Below, piece by piece: positions 42,083-51,550 of a stretch of 64,000 nucleotides of DNA. This DNA comes from Ideonella_A sakaiensis_A. GTDB taxonomy: Bacteria > Pseudomonadota > Gammaproteobacteria > Burkholderiales > Burkholderiaceae_C. Location of the stretch: NCBI RefSeq assembly GCF_048320135.1, contig NZ_CP182947.1, forward strand, positions 2,790,001-2,854,000, in the 5' to 3' direction. The notes under the pieces were generated by a model. The model had not been told where the DNA came from. It ran no database searches and saw only the letters and a program-made list of their open reading frames with translations. Made by a program: the position numbers and the translations under genes. The first letter of the stretch is position 1, and each line of letters starts with the position of its first letter.

Positions 42083-45000
42083 CGCCGTTGCAGCCGGAGC
42101 GGCTGCCATTGCACGGCAGCCGCCTGATCGAGGCCAGCGCCGGAACCGGCAAGACCTGGACGATTGCCGCGTTGTACCTGCGGCTGGTGCTCGGCCATGG
42201 CGGCGACGCGGCATTTGCGCGGCCGCTGCAGCCGGCGGAGATCCTCGTGATGACCTTCACGGTCGCCGCGACACGTGAACTGTCGGATCGCATCCGCCGC
42301 CGCCTCGTCGAAGCCGCGCGGGCCTTTCGCGCCGAGGCAGCCGGCGACGATGCGCTGTTGAACGAGCTGATCGCTGCCCATCAACCCGGCGCCGAACGCC
42401 GCCACGCCGCCTGGCGCCTCGAAATGGCCGCGCAGGCGATGGACGATGCCGCGGTGCACACGATCGACGCCTGGTGCCAGCGGCTGTTGCGTGAACATGC
42501 CTTCGACAGCGGCTCGCTGTTCGACGAGGAGCTGAGCCCGGACGAATCGGTGATCCGCCGCGAGGCCGCACACGACTATTGGCGGCTGCAGGTGTATCCG
42601 CTGCAGGGCGCCGCGCTCGATGCGGTGCTCGAGGTCTGGCCCGATGCGTCGCGGCTGGCCGACGAAGCCAGGCAGCTGGTCGAACAGGACTGGCCGGCCG
42701 ATGCCGGTGAAAGCAGCCTCGGCGAACGGGTCGAGCGGCTGCTGCGGCAGCGCAATGCCGAGCTGGCGGAGCTGAAGCAGGGTTGGGCCGAGCGCGCGCA
42801 GCAGATGGCCAATTGGCTCGAGCGCCAGCTTGGCAGCGCGGCTTGCCCGTTCAACAAGCGGATGCTTGGCGCCAGGAACTGCCAGCGCTGGCTCGATGCC
42901 CTCGCCGACTGGGCGGCGGACCCGATGCTCGAGGATCCGGCGTTGACCGATACCGCGAGGAAGCGCCTGACGCCGGCCGGCATCGACGAAGCGCTGAAAC
43001 CCGGCGAGGCCATCGATCTGCCACCGGAGTTCGACGCATTCGACGAATTGATGACGGCGCTCGCCGCACGGGCGCCGCTCGCGGCCAGCCTGCGCCCGCA
43101 TGCCGCGGCGAGCATCGCCGCGCGCATCGCCGAGCTGAAGCAGCAAGCCGGCCGCTTCGGTTTTGCCGACATGCTGAACCGCCTCGACCGTGCGCTCGAT
43201 CCGGCGAGTAACGGCGACAGCGCGCATCGGCTGCGCGACCACATCGTCGAGCGTTATCCGGTCGCGATGATCGATGAATTCCAGGACACCTCGCCGGTGC
43301 AGCTGCGCATCTTCGACCGGCTTTATCGCATCGCCGACAACGATCGCTCGACCGCGCTGCTGCTGATCGGCGATCCGAAACAATCGATCTACCGCTTCCG
43401 CGGCGCCGATATCCACAGCTACCTCGATGCCCGTCGCAAGACCGAAGGCCGCCATCACCTGCTGACGACCAACCACCGCTCGAGCGCGCCGCTGGTTGCC
43501 GCGGTGAACCATCTGTTCAGCCAGGCCGAGGCGCGTATTTTTCCGGCGCCGCGTCAGGAGGCGATGCAGGGCGCCTTCATCTATGGGGCGACAGCCGAAC
43601 CATCGCGAATCGGGGCTGAAGCCCCTCCTACAACTCGAACGCTATCCGCCGAAATGCCTGTGGGAGGGGCTTCAGCCCCGATTTCGAACCCGGTGCCATT
43701 CGTCGCGGTCGACGCCCGCGGCCGCAGCGAACAGCTGCTGGACTCCACCGGCAGCGTGGCCGCGATGCAACTGGTGCTCGAATCCGGCGCCGGCGATGCC
43801 GCCGGCATCCGGCGCCGTTTTGCGCAACGCTGTGCCGAGCGGATCGCGACGCTGTTGAACGATCAACGAGCCGGCTTCGACGACCCCGAAAAAGGTTTTG
43901 TACGTCTGCGCCCGGCCGATATCGCGGTGCTGGTGCGCACCGGCCGCGAGGCGCAGGCGGTGCGCCGCGAACTGCAGCGCCGCCGCGTTGCCTCGGTTTA
44001 TCTGTCCGACCAGGATTCGGTTTTTGCCAGCGCCGAGGCCGCCGATCTGCTGCGCTGGCTGCGTGCGGTCGCGCAGCCACTCGATACCCGGCTGGTGCGC
44101 GCTGCGCTGGCAACCCGCACGATCGGGCTGCCGGTCGCCGAGTTGCGGCGGCTGGCAATCGACGACGAGGCCTTCGACGAACGCAGCGAGCAGATCGCCG
44201 GCCTGCACCAGGTCTGGCAGGCGCAGGGTGTGTTGACGATGTTGCGCCGCAGCCTGCACCTGTTCGAGCTGCCGTCGCGCTGGCTCGCCGAGCCGGCCGC
44301 TGGCGACGACGATTCAGCGGACGACGGCGAGCGCCGCCTGACCAACTACCTGCACCTGGCCGAATTGCTGCAAGCCGCGAGCGCCAACCTCGATGGCGAG
44401 CAGGCGCTGATCCGCTGGCTGGCTGCGCAGATCGACGATGCCGCAGCAGCGCGCGACGAGGAGCAGATCGTCAGGCTCGAAAGCGATGCCGATCTGGTGC
44501 AGGTGATCACCGTGCACAAATCGAAGGGCCTCGAATACCCGCTCGTCTTCCTGCCGTTTGCGAGCGGTTTTCGGCCGGTCGAAAAAGGCCGTGGTCTGTT
44601 GTTCGTCGACCTCGTCGACGAGGCCAGCGGCGAGCGGCGCATCCACCTCGACCCGACGGCCGAGCAGGTCGAAGCCGCCGACCTCGACCGCCAGCGCGAG
44701 GACATGCGGCTGCTGTATGTCGCGCTGACGCGCGCCCGCCATGCGTTGTGGGTCGGCCTCGCCGCGCAGGCCAGCGGCAAGGCCGGCGCCAACAGCTGGC
44801 ACCGCAGCGCGGCCGGCCGCCTGCTCGGCGATGGCCAGCCGGTCGATGCCGACGTGTTGCCCGGGCAACTCGCCGCGCTGCTTGCCGGGCGCAGCGAGAT
44901 CGAACTGCAGATCGTTGCCAGCGACGAGCCTGTCGGCTGCAGCCTGCTGGTGCGCCGCGACACGCAACCGCCGCTGCGCGAGCTGCCCGACTATGCGGCG

Positions 45001-45915
45001 CAATTCGAGCGCGGCTGGCACATCGCGAGCTTTTCGGCGATGGTGCGCGATCTGCCGCCGGCCGTCACGAAGCTGGCCGCCGACGCGCAGTTGCACGACG
45101 ATGAAACGGCGGTTGCCGAAGCCGCCGATGCGCAACAGACCGGGCGCGATGGCGCCGTGCTGCCGGCCACTGCCGACCTGTTTGCCGACGAGCCGTGGCA
45201 CCAGTTTCCGCGCGGCGCGGTGCCCGGCAATTTTCTGCACGCCCAGCTCGAATGGCTGGCCGGCGAAGGTTTCGACCTGTCGTCCAACGAACCACGGCAG
45301 CAGCTGTTGCGCCGCTGCGAACGCCAGGGCTGGGGCCAGCGCGGCCAGGCGGTGCTCGACTGGCTCGGCGTCGTCGTGCAGACACCGCTGCCGGTGCTCG
45401 GCAGCTCGCTCGATGCGATCACGACGCTGTTGCCCGAGATGGAATTCTGGTTCGGCAGCGACGGCGTCGCGGTCGAGCGGATCGACGCCTTGTGCCAGAC
45501 CCATCTGCTGCAGGGCCGCGCGCGGCCGCCGCTGCCGCGCCGCGAGCTGCTCGGCATGCTGATGGGATTTGCCGACCTGGTGTTCGAACACGACGGCCGC
45601 TATTGGGTGCTCGACTACAAGTCGAACCGGCTCGGCGATGGCGACGCCGCCTATTCGCCCGACGCACTCGAAGCGGCGATGGCCAGCCACCGCTACGACG
45701 TGCAGGCGGCGATTTATCTGCTGGCCCTGCACCGCCTGCTGCGCCGGCGACTCGGCAGCGGCTATGAGCCGGCACGCCAACTGGGCGGAGCGGTGTATCT
45801 CTTTCTGCGCGGCATCAACGGGCCGACCCGCGGCTGCCACGTCGTCGAACCGGCAATCGAATGGCTGGACCGGCTCGATGCCTTGCTGAGCGCGCGGCCG
45901 GAGGATCGCGAATGA
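42079..45915 (+). CDS. recB: Exodeoxyribonuclease V beta subunit, with in-frame REP insert
   Basis: 1278 residues. UvrD-type helicase: Walker A EASAGTGKTWTIAAL (about 18-32), Walker B AMIDEFQDTSPVQLR, and GDPKQSIYRFRGADI. The nuclease domain at the C-end has GFADLVFEHDGRYWVLDYKS with the catalytic Asp-Asp-Lys. Residues about 511-535 are encoded by an inverted pair of the REP-like unit, placed between AFIYG and VPFVAV, a loop before the later helicase motifs. The frame is kept and all motifs are intact, so the protein is probably active. Overlaps recC and recD by ATGA. Confidence 0.94.
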   Translation: MTPLQPERLPLHGSRLIEASAGTGKTWTIAALYLRLVLGHGGDAAFARPLQPAEILVMTFTVAATRELSDRIRRRLVEAARAFRAEAAGDDALLNELIAAHQPGAERRHAAWRLEMAAQAMDDAAVHTIDAWCQRLLREHAFDSGSLFDEELSPDESVIRREAAHDYWRLQVYPLQGAALDAVLEVWPDASRLADEARQLVEQDWPADAGESSLGERVERLLRQRNAELAELKQGWAERAQQMANWLERQLGSAACPFNKRMLGARNCQRWLDALADWAADPMLEDPALTDTARKRLTPAGIDEALKPGEAIDLPPEFDAFDELMTALAARAPLAASLRPHAAASIAARIAELKQQAGRFGFADMLNRLDRALDPASNGDSAHRLRDHIVERYPVAMIDEFQDTSPVQLRIFDRLYRIADNDRSTALLLIGDPKQSIYRFRGADIHSYLDARRKTEGRHHLLTTNHRSSAPLVAAVNHLFSQAEARIFPAPRQEAMQGAFIYGATAEPSRIGAEAPPTTRTLSAEMPVGGASAPISNPVPFVAVDARGRSEQLLDSTGSVAAMQLVLESGAGDAAGIRRRFAQRCAERIATLLNDQRAGFDDPEKGFVRLRPADIAVLVRTGREAQAVRRELQRRRVASVYLSDQDSVFASAEAADLLRWLRAVAQPLDTRLVRAALATRTIGLPVAELRRLAIDDEAFDERSEQIAGLHQVWQAQGVLTMLRRSLHLFELPSRWLAEPAAGDDDSADDGERRLTNYLHLAELLQAASANLDGEQALIRWLAAQIDDAAAARDEEQIVRLESDADLVQVITVHKSKGLEYPLVFLPFASGFRPVEKGRGLLFVDLVDEASGERRIHLDPTAEQVEAADLDRQREDMRLLYVALTRARHALWVGLAAQASGKAGANSWHRSAAGRLLGDGQPVDADVLPGQLAALLAGRSEIELQIVASDEPVGCSLLVRRDTQPPLRELPDYAAQFERGWHIASFSAMVRDLPPAVTKLAADAQLHDDETAVAEAADAQQTGRDGAVLPATADLFADEPWHQFPRGAVPGNFLHAQLEWLAGEGFDLSSNEPRQQLLRRCERQGWGQRGQAVLDWLGVVVQTPLPVLGSSLDAITTLLPEMEFWFGSDGVAVERIDALCQTHLLQGRARPPLPRRELLGMLMGFADLVFEHDGRYWVLDYKSNRLGDGDAAYSPDALEAAMASHRYDVQAAIYLLALHRLLRRRLGSGYEPARQLGGAVYLFLRGINGPTRGCHVVEPAIEWLDRLDALLSARPEDRE
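43609..43682. repeat. Inverted REP-like pair inside recB
   Basis: Two 24-base units face each other: copy B (43609-43632, exact reverse complement of the unit at 38446) and copy C (43659-43682, one mismatch), separated by 26 bases. The inverted arrangement is that of a bacterial interspersed mosaic element. The 74-base span is read through as RecB residues about 511-535 without stop or frameshift. Confidence 0.85.
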
Positions 45916-47972
45916 GTGCGGTGCCCGTTGATCCCCAGGCCCGATTGCTGCTCGGCGAACTGGCGCGCTGGAGCGAGCAGGGTTGGTTGCGCCGGCTCGA
46001 TACCGCCTTTGCGCGTTTTGTCGTCGAACTGTGTCCGGCGTCGCCACCGCCGGTGGTGCTGGCGGCCGCGCTGCTTGCTTTTGTCGAAGGCCGCGGCCAC
46101 AGCTGTTTGCCGATCGACGCCTTGTTCGAAAACGATGAGGCGGCCGGTCTGCTCGGCCTTGCGCCGCCGGCCGCCGCGGCGCTGCGGCAGCAGCTGCGCG
46201 GCTTGCCGCAGGCGCCGGCCGGGTGGCTGGAAGCGCTGCGTGCGAGCCCGCTGGTCAGGGTCGACGACGGCCATCCCGTCGACGCCGCCGCGCAGGCGCG
46301 GCCGCTGGTGCTCGCAGGCAGCAGGCTTTACCTGCGCCGTTACTGGCACTACGAACAAGGTGTCGCCGCGCAGGTCGCGTTGCGTGCGGGGCATTTTCTG
46401 CCGGTCGACCGCGGCGCGGTGCGGGCCTGGCTGGACCGCTTGTTCCGGTCGGCCGAGCCGGGCGGCGCTGCCAAGGATTTCGACTGGCAGAAAGCGGCCT
46501 GCGGGCTCGCATTGACCGGCAGCTTGTCGGTGATCACCGGCGGGCCCGGCACCGGCAAGACCTATACCGCGGCGCGTCTGCTCGCATTGCTGTTTGCCGT
46601 CGACCCGGCACCGCAGCAGCTGCGCATCGCACTCGCCGCGCCGACCGGCAAGGCCGCAGCACGTCTGCGCCAGGCGATCGCCGATGCGCTGCTGTCGCTG
46701 CAGCAGGCGGTCGGCGCCGAGCTCGACATCGCCGCGCTGGCCGAGCGGATCGGCCCGGCGCGCACGCTGCATTCGCTGCTCGGCGCGCGGCCCGATACGC
46801 GGCGCTTCGGCCACGATGCAGCCCATCCGCTCGAGGTCGACGTATTGATCGTCGACGAGGCATCGATGATCCACCTCGAGATGATGGCCGCGCTGTTCGA
46901 TGCGCTGCCGGCCGGCGCCCGCGTGATCCTGCTCGGCGACAAGGACCAGCTTGCGTCGGTCGAGGCCGGCGCGGTGCTCGGCGATTTGTGCCGCGATGCG
47001 GAGACGGGCCGCTACCGGCCGGACACCGCGGCGCTGCTGAGCGAACTGACCGGCGCCGACCTGCCCGATTGTTTTGTCGATGCGACCGGGCCTGCACTTG
47101 CGCAGCACACCGTGATGCTGCGCAGCAGCCGGCGGTTTGGCGGGCCAATCGGCCAGCTCGCGCTGGCCGTCAACCGTGGCGATGTGTCGGCTGCCGAAGC
47201 GCTGCTGCAATCACCACCGGATTCCTCGCTGCGCTGGCTCGATGGCACATCAACGACGCCGCTGCTGCGCCTCGCATCCGGCGCAGGCAAGGCCGCTGCC
47301 GGCGGCGGTTACCGCAGCTATCTGGTGACACTGAAGCAGCGGCCGCCTGCCGCTGCCGGCCAGGATGCGTTCGACAACTGGGTCGCCTCGGTGCTGAAGG
47401 CTTTCGAGCGGTTTCGCGTGTTGTGTGCAGTGCGCGAAGGCGAGTGGGGTGCGGTCGGTCTGAACCGCGCAATCGAGGAAACGCTGTTTGCCGACGCCGC
47501 CTCCGGCATTGCCGGCAGGCGTGCTGGCGGCGGCTGGTACGAAGGTCGGCCGGTGCTGGTGACCCGCAACGATGCGGCGCTCGGCGTCTTCAACGGCGAT
47601 ATCGGCATCACGCTGCGCCCGTTCGCCGATGCCGGCAGTGGCCGTGGGGCGAGCGCAAACGCGCCGTTGCGCGCCTGGTTTGCCGATGGTGACAGCGGGT
47701 TGCGCAGCGTTGCGGTCAGCCGGCTGGCAGCGGTCGACACCGCATTCGCAATGACGGTGCACAAGGCCCAGGGTTCGGAGTTCGAGCACTGCGTGCTGGT
47801 ATTGCCGCAGCTGCCGAGCCGGGTGCTGGCGCGCGAGCTGGTTTATACCGGCATCACGCGGGCGCGTCGCCAGTTCACGCTGGTGACCGGCCGGCGCCAG
47901 GCACTGGCCGAGGCGGTCGCGGCGCGGACGGTGCGCAGCAGCGGCTTGCTGAGCGACGGCGACGGCGTTTGA
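45912..47972 (+). CDS. recD: Exodeoxyribonuclease V alpha subunit
   Basis: 686 residues, SF1B helicase. Walker A is TGGPGTGKTYTAARLL (about 207-222), followed by AAPTGKAAARLRQAI, the DEAS box LIVDEASMIHLEMM, LLGDKDQLASVEAGAVLGDL, and the late motif AMTVHKAQGSEFEHCVLVLP. Provides the fast 5'-3' motor of RecBCD. Start on the recB stop (ATGA). A tail of about 30 residues after the last motif is normal. Confidence 0.94.
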   Translation: MSAVPVDPQARLLLGELARWSEQGWLRRLDTAFARFVVELCPASPPPVVLAAALLAFVEGRGHSCLPIDALFENDEAAGLLGLAPPAAAALRQQLRGLPQAPAGWLEALRASPLVRVDDGHPVDAAAQARPLVLAGSRLYLRRYWHYEQGVAAQVALRAGHFLPVDRGAVRAWLDRLFRSAEPGGAAKDFDWQKAACGLALTGSLSVITGGPGTGKTYTAARLLALLFAVDPAPQQLRIALAAPTGKAAARLRQAIADALLSLQQAVGAELDIAALAERIGPARTLHSLLGARPDTRRFGHDAAHPLEVDVLIVDEASMIHLEMMAALFDALPAGARVILLGDKDQLASVEAGAVLGDLCRDAETGRYRPDTAALLSELTGADLPDCFVDATGPALAQHTVMLRSSRRFGGPIGQLALAVNRGDVSAAEALLQSPPDSSLRWLDGTSTTPLLRLASGAGKAAAGGGYRSYLVTLKQRPPAAAGQDAFDNWVASVLKAFERFRVLCAVREGEWGAVGLNRAIEETLFADAASGIAGRRAGGGWYEGRPVLVTRNDAALGVFNGDIGITLRPFADAGSGRGASANAPLRAWFADGDSGLRSVAVSRLAAVDTAFAMTVHKAQGSEFEHCVLVLPQLPSRVLARELVYTGITRARRQFTLVTGRRQALAEAVAARTVRSSGLLSDGDGV

Positions 47973-48096
47973 TGGCGCCGATCCGCTGCGGCCGCGGCAA
48001 GCTGTCATCATCGATGCGTCGTGACCATCACCCGCACCCGATGTTGACTTGCCTCCATTGCCCCAAGGATCCGCCCGCGACGGCGCGGCGCTGCTG

Positions 48097-48984
48097 ATGC
48101 AGATCACTGCAAACGGCGTTGCGCTCGAAGTCGACATCCAGGGCCCGGCTTCCGGCCGGCCGCTGCTGATGATCATGGGCCTCGGCATGCAGTTGCTGGC
48201 CTGGCCGCAGGGGCTGGTCGACCTGCTGGTGCGCAGCGGCTTTCGTGTGATCCGCTTCGACAGCCGCGACATCGGGCTCAGCCAGTCGTTCAAGACCCAT
48301 GGCACGCCGAACCTGATGCTCGAGTGGGTGCGCCACGGCGTCGGCCTGAGTGTGCGTTCACCGTATGCGCTGAGCGACATGGCCGACGACAGCGCGGCGC
48401 TGCTCGGCGCGCTCGGGCTGGATTCGGCCGATATCTGCGCCGCGTCGATGGGCGGCATGGTCGCGCAGCATCTGGCGGCACGCCATCCCGAACGGGTGCG
48501 CAGCCTGACGCTGATGATGACGACCAGCGGCGCCCGTGGCCTGCCCGGCCCGAGCTGGAAAGTCCGCCATGCGATGCTGAAACGGCCGCCCGTCCATGCC
48601 GGCGAACCGGCGCAGGTCCGTCATCTGGTGCAGTTGTTCCGCCTGATCGGCAGCCCCGGTTATCCGGCGCCGCCAGCCGGACTCGAGCAGCGCGTCACCG
48701 CGGCGCTGCGCCGCAGCCAACGGCCCGATGGTGTGCTGCGGCAGATGGTCGCGATCCTCGCCGATGGTGACCGCTCGGCGATGTTGCCGGCGATTGCCGC
48801 GCCGACCCAGATCATCCACGGTGCAGCCGACCCGTTGCTGCCGGCGGCCTGCGGCCGCGATCTGGCGGCGCGGATCAATGGCGCAGAGCTCGACGTGATC
48901 GATGGCATGGGACACGATCTGCCGAGCGAACTGTGGCCGCGTTTTGCCGCCGATATCCGCTCCGCGGCCGAACGCGCCGGCTGA
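48097..48984 (+). CDS. Alpha/beta hydrolase
   Basis: 295 residues. Nucleophile Ser117 in AASMGGMVAQ, acid in HGAADPLLP and His in DGMGHDLPSELW form the triad; the N-terminal GLGMQLLAWPQGLV gives the oxyanion region. Related to the haloperoxidase/homoserine-acetyltransferase-like esterase group. Substrate unknown. An upstream TTG at 48049 is in frame and would add 16 residues; the ATG is preferred because it starts right at the first beta strand. Confidence 0.8.
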   Translation: MQITANGVALEVDIQGPASGRPLLMIMGLGMQLLAWPQGLVDLLVRSGFRVIRFDSRDIGLSQSFKTHGTPNLMLEWVRHGVGLSVRSPYALSDMADDSAALLGALGLDSADICAASMGGMVAQHLAARHPERVRSLTLMMTTSGARGLPGPSWKVRHAMLKRPPVHAGEPAQVRHLVQLFRLIGSPGYPAPPAGLEQRVTAALRRSQRPDGVLRQMVAILADGDRSAMLPAIAAPTQIIHGAADPLLPAACGRDLAARINGAELDVIDGMGHDLPSELWPRFAADIRSAAERAG

Positions 48985-48990
48985 GCCGGG

Positions 48991-49281
48991 TCAGACGTCG
49001 AGTGTGTAGACGTCGGCGCCGGCCCGTTCGGCGGCGTTGTGGGCTTCAAGCGCCTGGTCCCATTCGGAACCGTTGGCATCCTGGCGCGGCTTCAGTCCGC
49101 GGGTCATCAGCGCCACCTCCTCGGAGCCGGCGTCAAATTCACCGACTTCCTCTCGCGTTTCGGTGAACAGCCGCGCGACCATTGCGCCGGCGTTGTCGAT
49201 CACGACCAGATACCGCGCCGGCTTGCGGTGCGGTGCGCCGGCAGGCTTGTGTTGCGATTCGATGCCGTAGCCCATGCTCAT
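48991..49281 (-). CDS. Small conserved hypothetical protein
   Basis: 96 residues, no signal or membrane segment. Central RYLVVIDNAGAMVARLFTET looks like a beta hairpin, followed by an acidic helix and EWDQALEAHNAAERAGADVY. I do not recognise a named family. Upstream ATG at 49347 is possible but extends into non-conserved-looking sequence. Convergent with the alpha/beta hydrolase (6 bases) and 75 bases downstream of the patatin gene stop on the same strand side. Confidence 0.6.
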   Translation of the reverse strand: MSMGYGIESQHKPAGAPHRKPARYLVVIDNAGAMVARLFTETREEVGEFDAGSEEVALMTRGLKPRQDANGSEWDQALEAHNAAERAGADVYTLDV

Positions 49282-49356
49282 GAAGCCATCTTGCCATTTT
49301 TCGCCCGGCCAGCGCGGCGGTCGGACATCGGCGTTCCCAAAACGCAACAGCCCCGG

Positions 49357-50493
49357 TCAGCCGAACAGCGCGCGGACATCGATCGTCGACCGCTTGCCGA
49401 CATCACCGAAGGCGCTGCCGAGCCAGGCCTTTCCGCGCTCGCGGCCCTGGTCGCGCAGCATCTCGAGGAAGGGGCCATAGGCGAGCAGCCGCGTATCGCT
49501 GCGTTGCAGCGGCCGCACGCCGCTCGAATCGATCATGTGGAAACGGGTCTTCTGCAGCCGCCGCTCGAGCCGGCCGATGCGCAGGCCGCCACTGGCCGCG
49601 AACTCGACCGCCTGCGCAAAGGTGCGCATCTCGCGCGTGAAATGCGAGCTGAACGCGAGCTCGGCGATCCGCGAGTTGATCGAGTCGATGCTGCGCGGGG
49701 TTTCGTCGCGGGCCAGCGGGTTCAGCAGCACCAGCAGGATGTCGTTCGACACACACTCGTAGAACAGCGGAAACACCGCCGGGTTGGCCGAATAGCCGCC
49801 ATCCCAGTAGGTCTCGCCGTCGATCTCGACCGCATGGTGCATCTTCGGCAGGCAGGCCGACGCCAGCAGCACGTCGACATGCAGTTGCTGCTCGCGAAAG
49901 ACGCGCAGCTTGCCGCTGCCGACATGGGTCGTGCCGACGAACAGCTTGAACGGGCTGGCGCGGCGCAAGCGCTCGAAATCGATCTGCTGCTCGAGCAGCC
50001 GGCGCATCGGGTTCAGGTCGAGCGGGTTGAGCTGTTCCGGCGTGAACTGGGCAGCCCAGCTGGCGATCAGCTTGCCTGGCAGCGAGGGTCCGATGTCCTC
50101 GCCTTCGCCGTCCACCCACAGGCCGAACGGCATCTGCTCGCCGATCGCGGACCAGAAATCGGCGAGCGCCTGGCGTGCGCCATCGCGCCCGCCAGCCGCC
50201 CAGCCACTGGCCAGTGCCACCGCATTCATTGCGCCGGCGCTGCTGCCGCTCAGACCCTCGAAGCGGGTTCGCGGATCCTCGAGCAAGGCGTCGAGCACGC
50301 CCCAGGTGAAGGCGCCATGGGCGCCACCGCCCTGCAGTGCGAGGTTCAGCGCCGGTCGGGTCGACAGCCGGCGGCGCAGGCGCGCGGCGAGGCCGTCGGC
50401 GTCGCCGCGGCGGTCGGCGGCCGTGCTCGGCCGACCGGTTTTTGTCAGGGGCGTGGACGTCTGCGCGCCACGCAGGTTCGTGCTGGCGTTCAA
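49357..50493 (-). CDS. Patatin-like phospholipase
   Basis: 378 residues. Oxyanion motif LQGGGAHGAFTWG (about 53-65), nucleophile Ser85 in GLSGSSAGAMNA, and the Asp of the dyad in YWDGGYSANP. Acts as a lipid acyl hydrolase, probably at the membrane. The start is a TTG supported by an AGGAG seven bases upstream. The N-terminal 40 residues are low-complexity and Arg-rich. Similar proteins are often encoded near polyhydroxyalkanoate genes, but none are seen here. Confidence 0.85.
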   Translation of the reverse strand: MNASTNLRGAQTSTPLTKTGRPSTAADRRGDADGLAARLRRRLSTRPALNLALQGGGAHGAFTWGVLDALLEDPRTRFEGLSGSSAGAMNAVALASGWAAGGRDGARQALADFWSAIGEQMPFGLWVDGEGEDIGPSLPGKLIASWAAQFTPEQLNPLDLNPMRRLLEQQIDFERLRRASPFKLFVGTTHVGSGKLRVFREQQLHVDVLLASACLPKMHHAVEIDGETYWDGGYSANPAVFPLFYECVSNDILLVLLNPLARDETPRSIDSINSRIAELAFSSHFTREMRTFAQAVEFAASGGLRIGRLERRLQKTRFHMIDSSGVRPLQRSDTRLLAYGPFLEMLRDQGRERGKAWLGSAFGDVGKRSTIDVRALFG

Positions 50494-50610
50494 GGCAAGC
50501 TCCTATGCTGCGGTGCAACATGCACCACGGCCGATCCTATAGGGTTTTTACCTAGAGCGCGCCGGTCCTGGCCCAACACGCGTGTCGGACGATGCCTCGT
50601 CCCGCATTCG

Positions 50611-51459
50611 CTAGCGCTGGCGGACCAGGCTGGTCAGCGAGCGTCGCAGCTCGATCAGCTGTGCCTTCAGCTTGCGGCGGTTTTCGGCGCCGACACGCAG
50701 CAGGATCTTCTGGCCGGCCGACAGCTGTTCGTAGCCCGGGTCGGCATATTCATACCGAACCCACGGCCGGGTCGACGCCATCGGTCCCTTCACCTCGGTC
50801 AGCTGCACCTGCAGCGGGCCGCCCGGTTCCGGTGTCGCCAGCAACTGGTCGATCACCGCGACGAAGCGGTCGTTGAAATGCCGGTTCGGAAATCCGAGGT
50901 TTTCGTAGGCCTTCTGCAGCAGCGGATAAATCTGCACGTACAGGCTGGTCGCCGCAGCGATGTCGATCGACGTCAGCAACTTGACCAGCGGGCGGTAACG
51001 CTCGGCATTGGCCTCGCTGATGTAGGTCTTGCCGTTGCGCTGCTCGGTCAGGAAGCGGTCCGGCGTCGGGTTCAGCGGCCAGACCGATGGCGGCGCATGG
51101 CTGCGGCCGAGGTTGTCGACGGTGGCGGCAAAGCGGCGCGGAAAATCGCCGGTCTGCAGGAACTCGAGCACCGGCTCGCTGCCGAGCAGCGCGGCCAGCG
51201 CCTGCCCGGGTTCGAAATCGGCCGACGTGATCTGCTGCGGATCCGACGCCGCCGGCTCGACCGGAAACAGCACTGCCGGCTGCGAGGCCGCGCCGGGCGG
51301 TGGCTGGATCGCGTCATACGGCGCATTCGAGGTCGGCGGCAATGGCGGGGGCGGCGTGACCAGCCGGCCGCCGCCGCTTTGCTGCCAGAACCAGGCCAGC
51401 ATCGCCGCCAGTGCCAGCAGCATCAAGGCAAGAATCACCCAGAAGCCTGTCTTGTTCAC
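50611..51459 (-). CDS. DUF3014 family inner-membrane-anchored protein
   Basis: 282 residues from a GTG start. An N-terminal membrane anchor (FWVILALMLLALAAMLAWFW) and a Pro-rich linker precede a periplasmic domain with VLEFLQTGDFPRRFAATVDN, PNRHFNDRFVAVIDQLLATP and PWVRYEYADPGYEQLSAGQK, the DUF3014 pattern. Function unknown. Single-gene unit, divergent from the YdjM-like gene. Confidence 0.8.
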   Translation of the reverse strand: MNKTGFWVILALMLLALAAMLAWFWQQSGGGRLVTPPPPLPPTSNAPYDAIQPPPGAASQPAVLFPVEPAASDPQQITSADFEPGQALAALLGSEPVLEFLQTGDFPRRFAATVDNLGRSHAPPSVWPLNPTPDRFLTEQRNGKTYISEANAERYRPLVKLLTSIDIAAATSLYVQIYPLLQKAYENLGFPNRHFNDRFVAVIDQLLATPEPGGPLQVQLTEVKGPMASTRPWVRYEYADPGYEQLSAGQKILLRVGAENRRKLKAQLIELRRSLTSLVRQR

Positions 51460-51550
51460 CGTTGTTTCCGCCGTTCCGCGATTCGTAGATCCATTGCAAC
51501 GAATATAACGTCTGGTCGGCGCTGCGGCCAGAAGCGGGACAATCGCCGCA

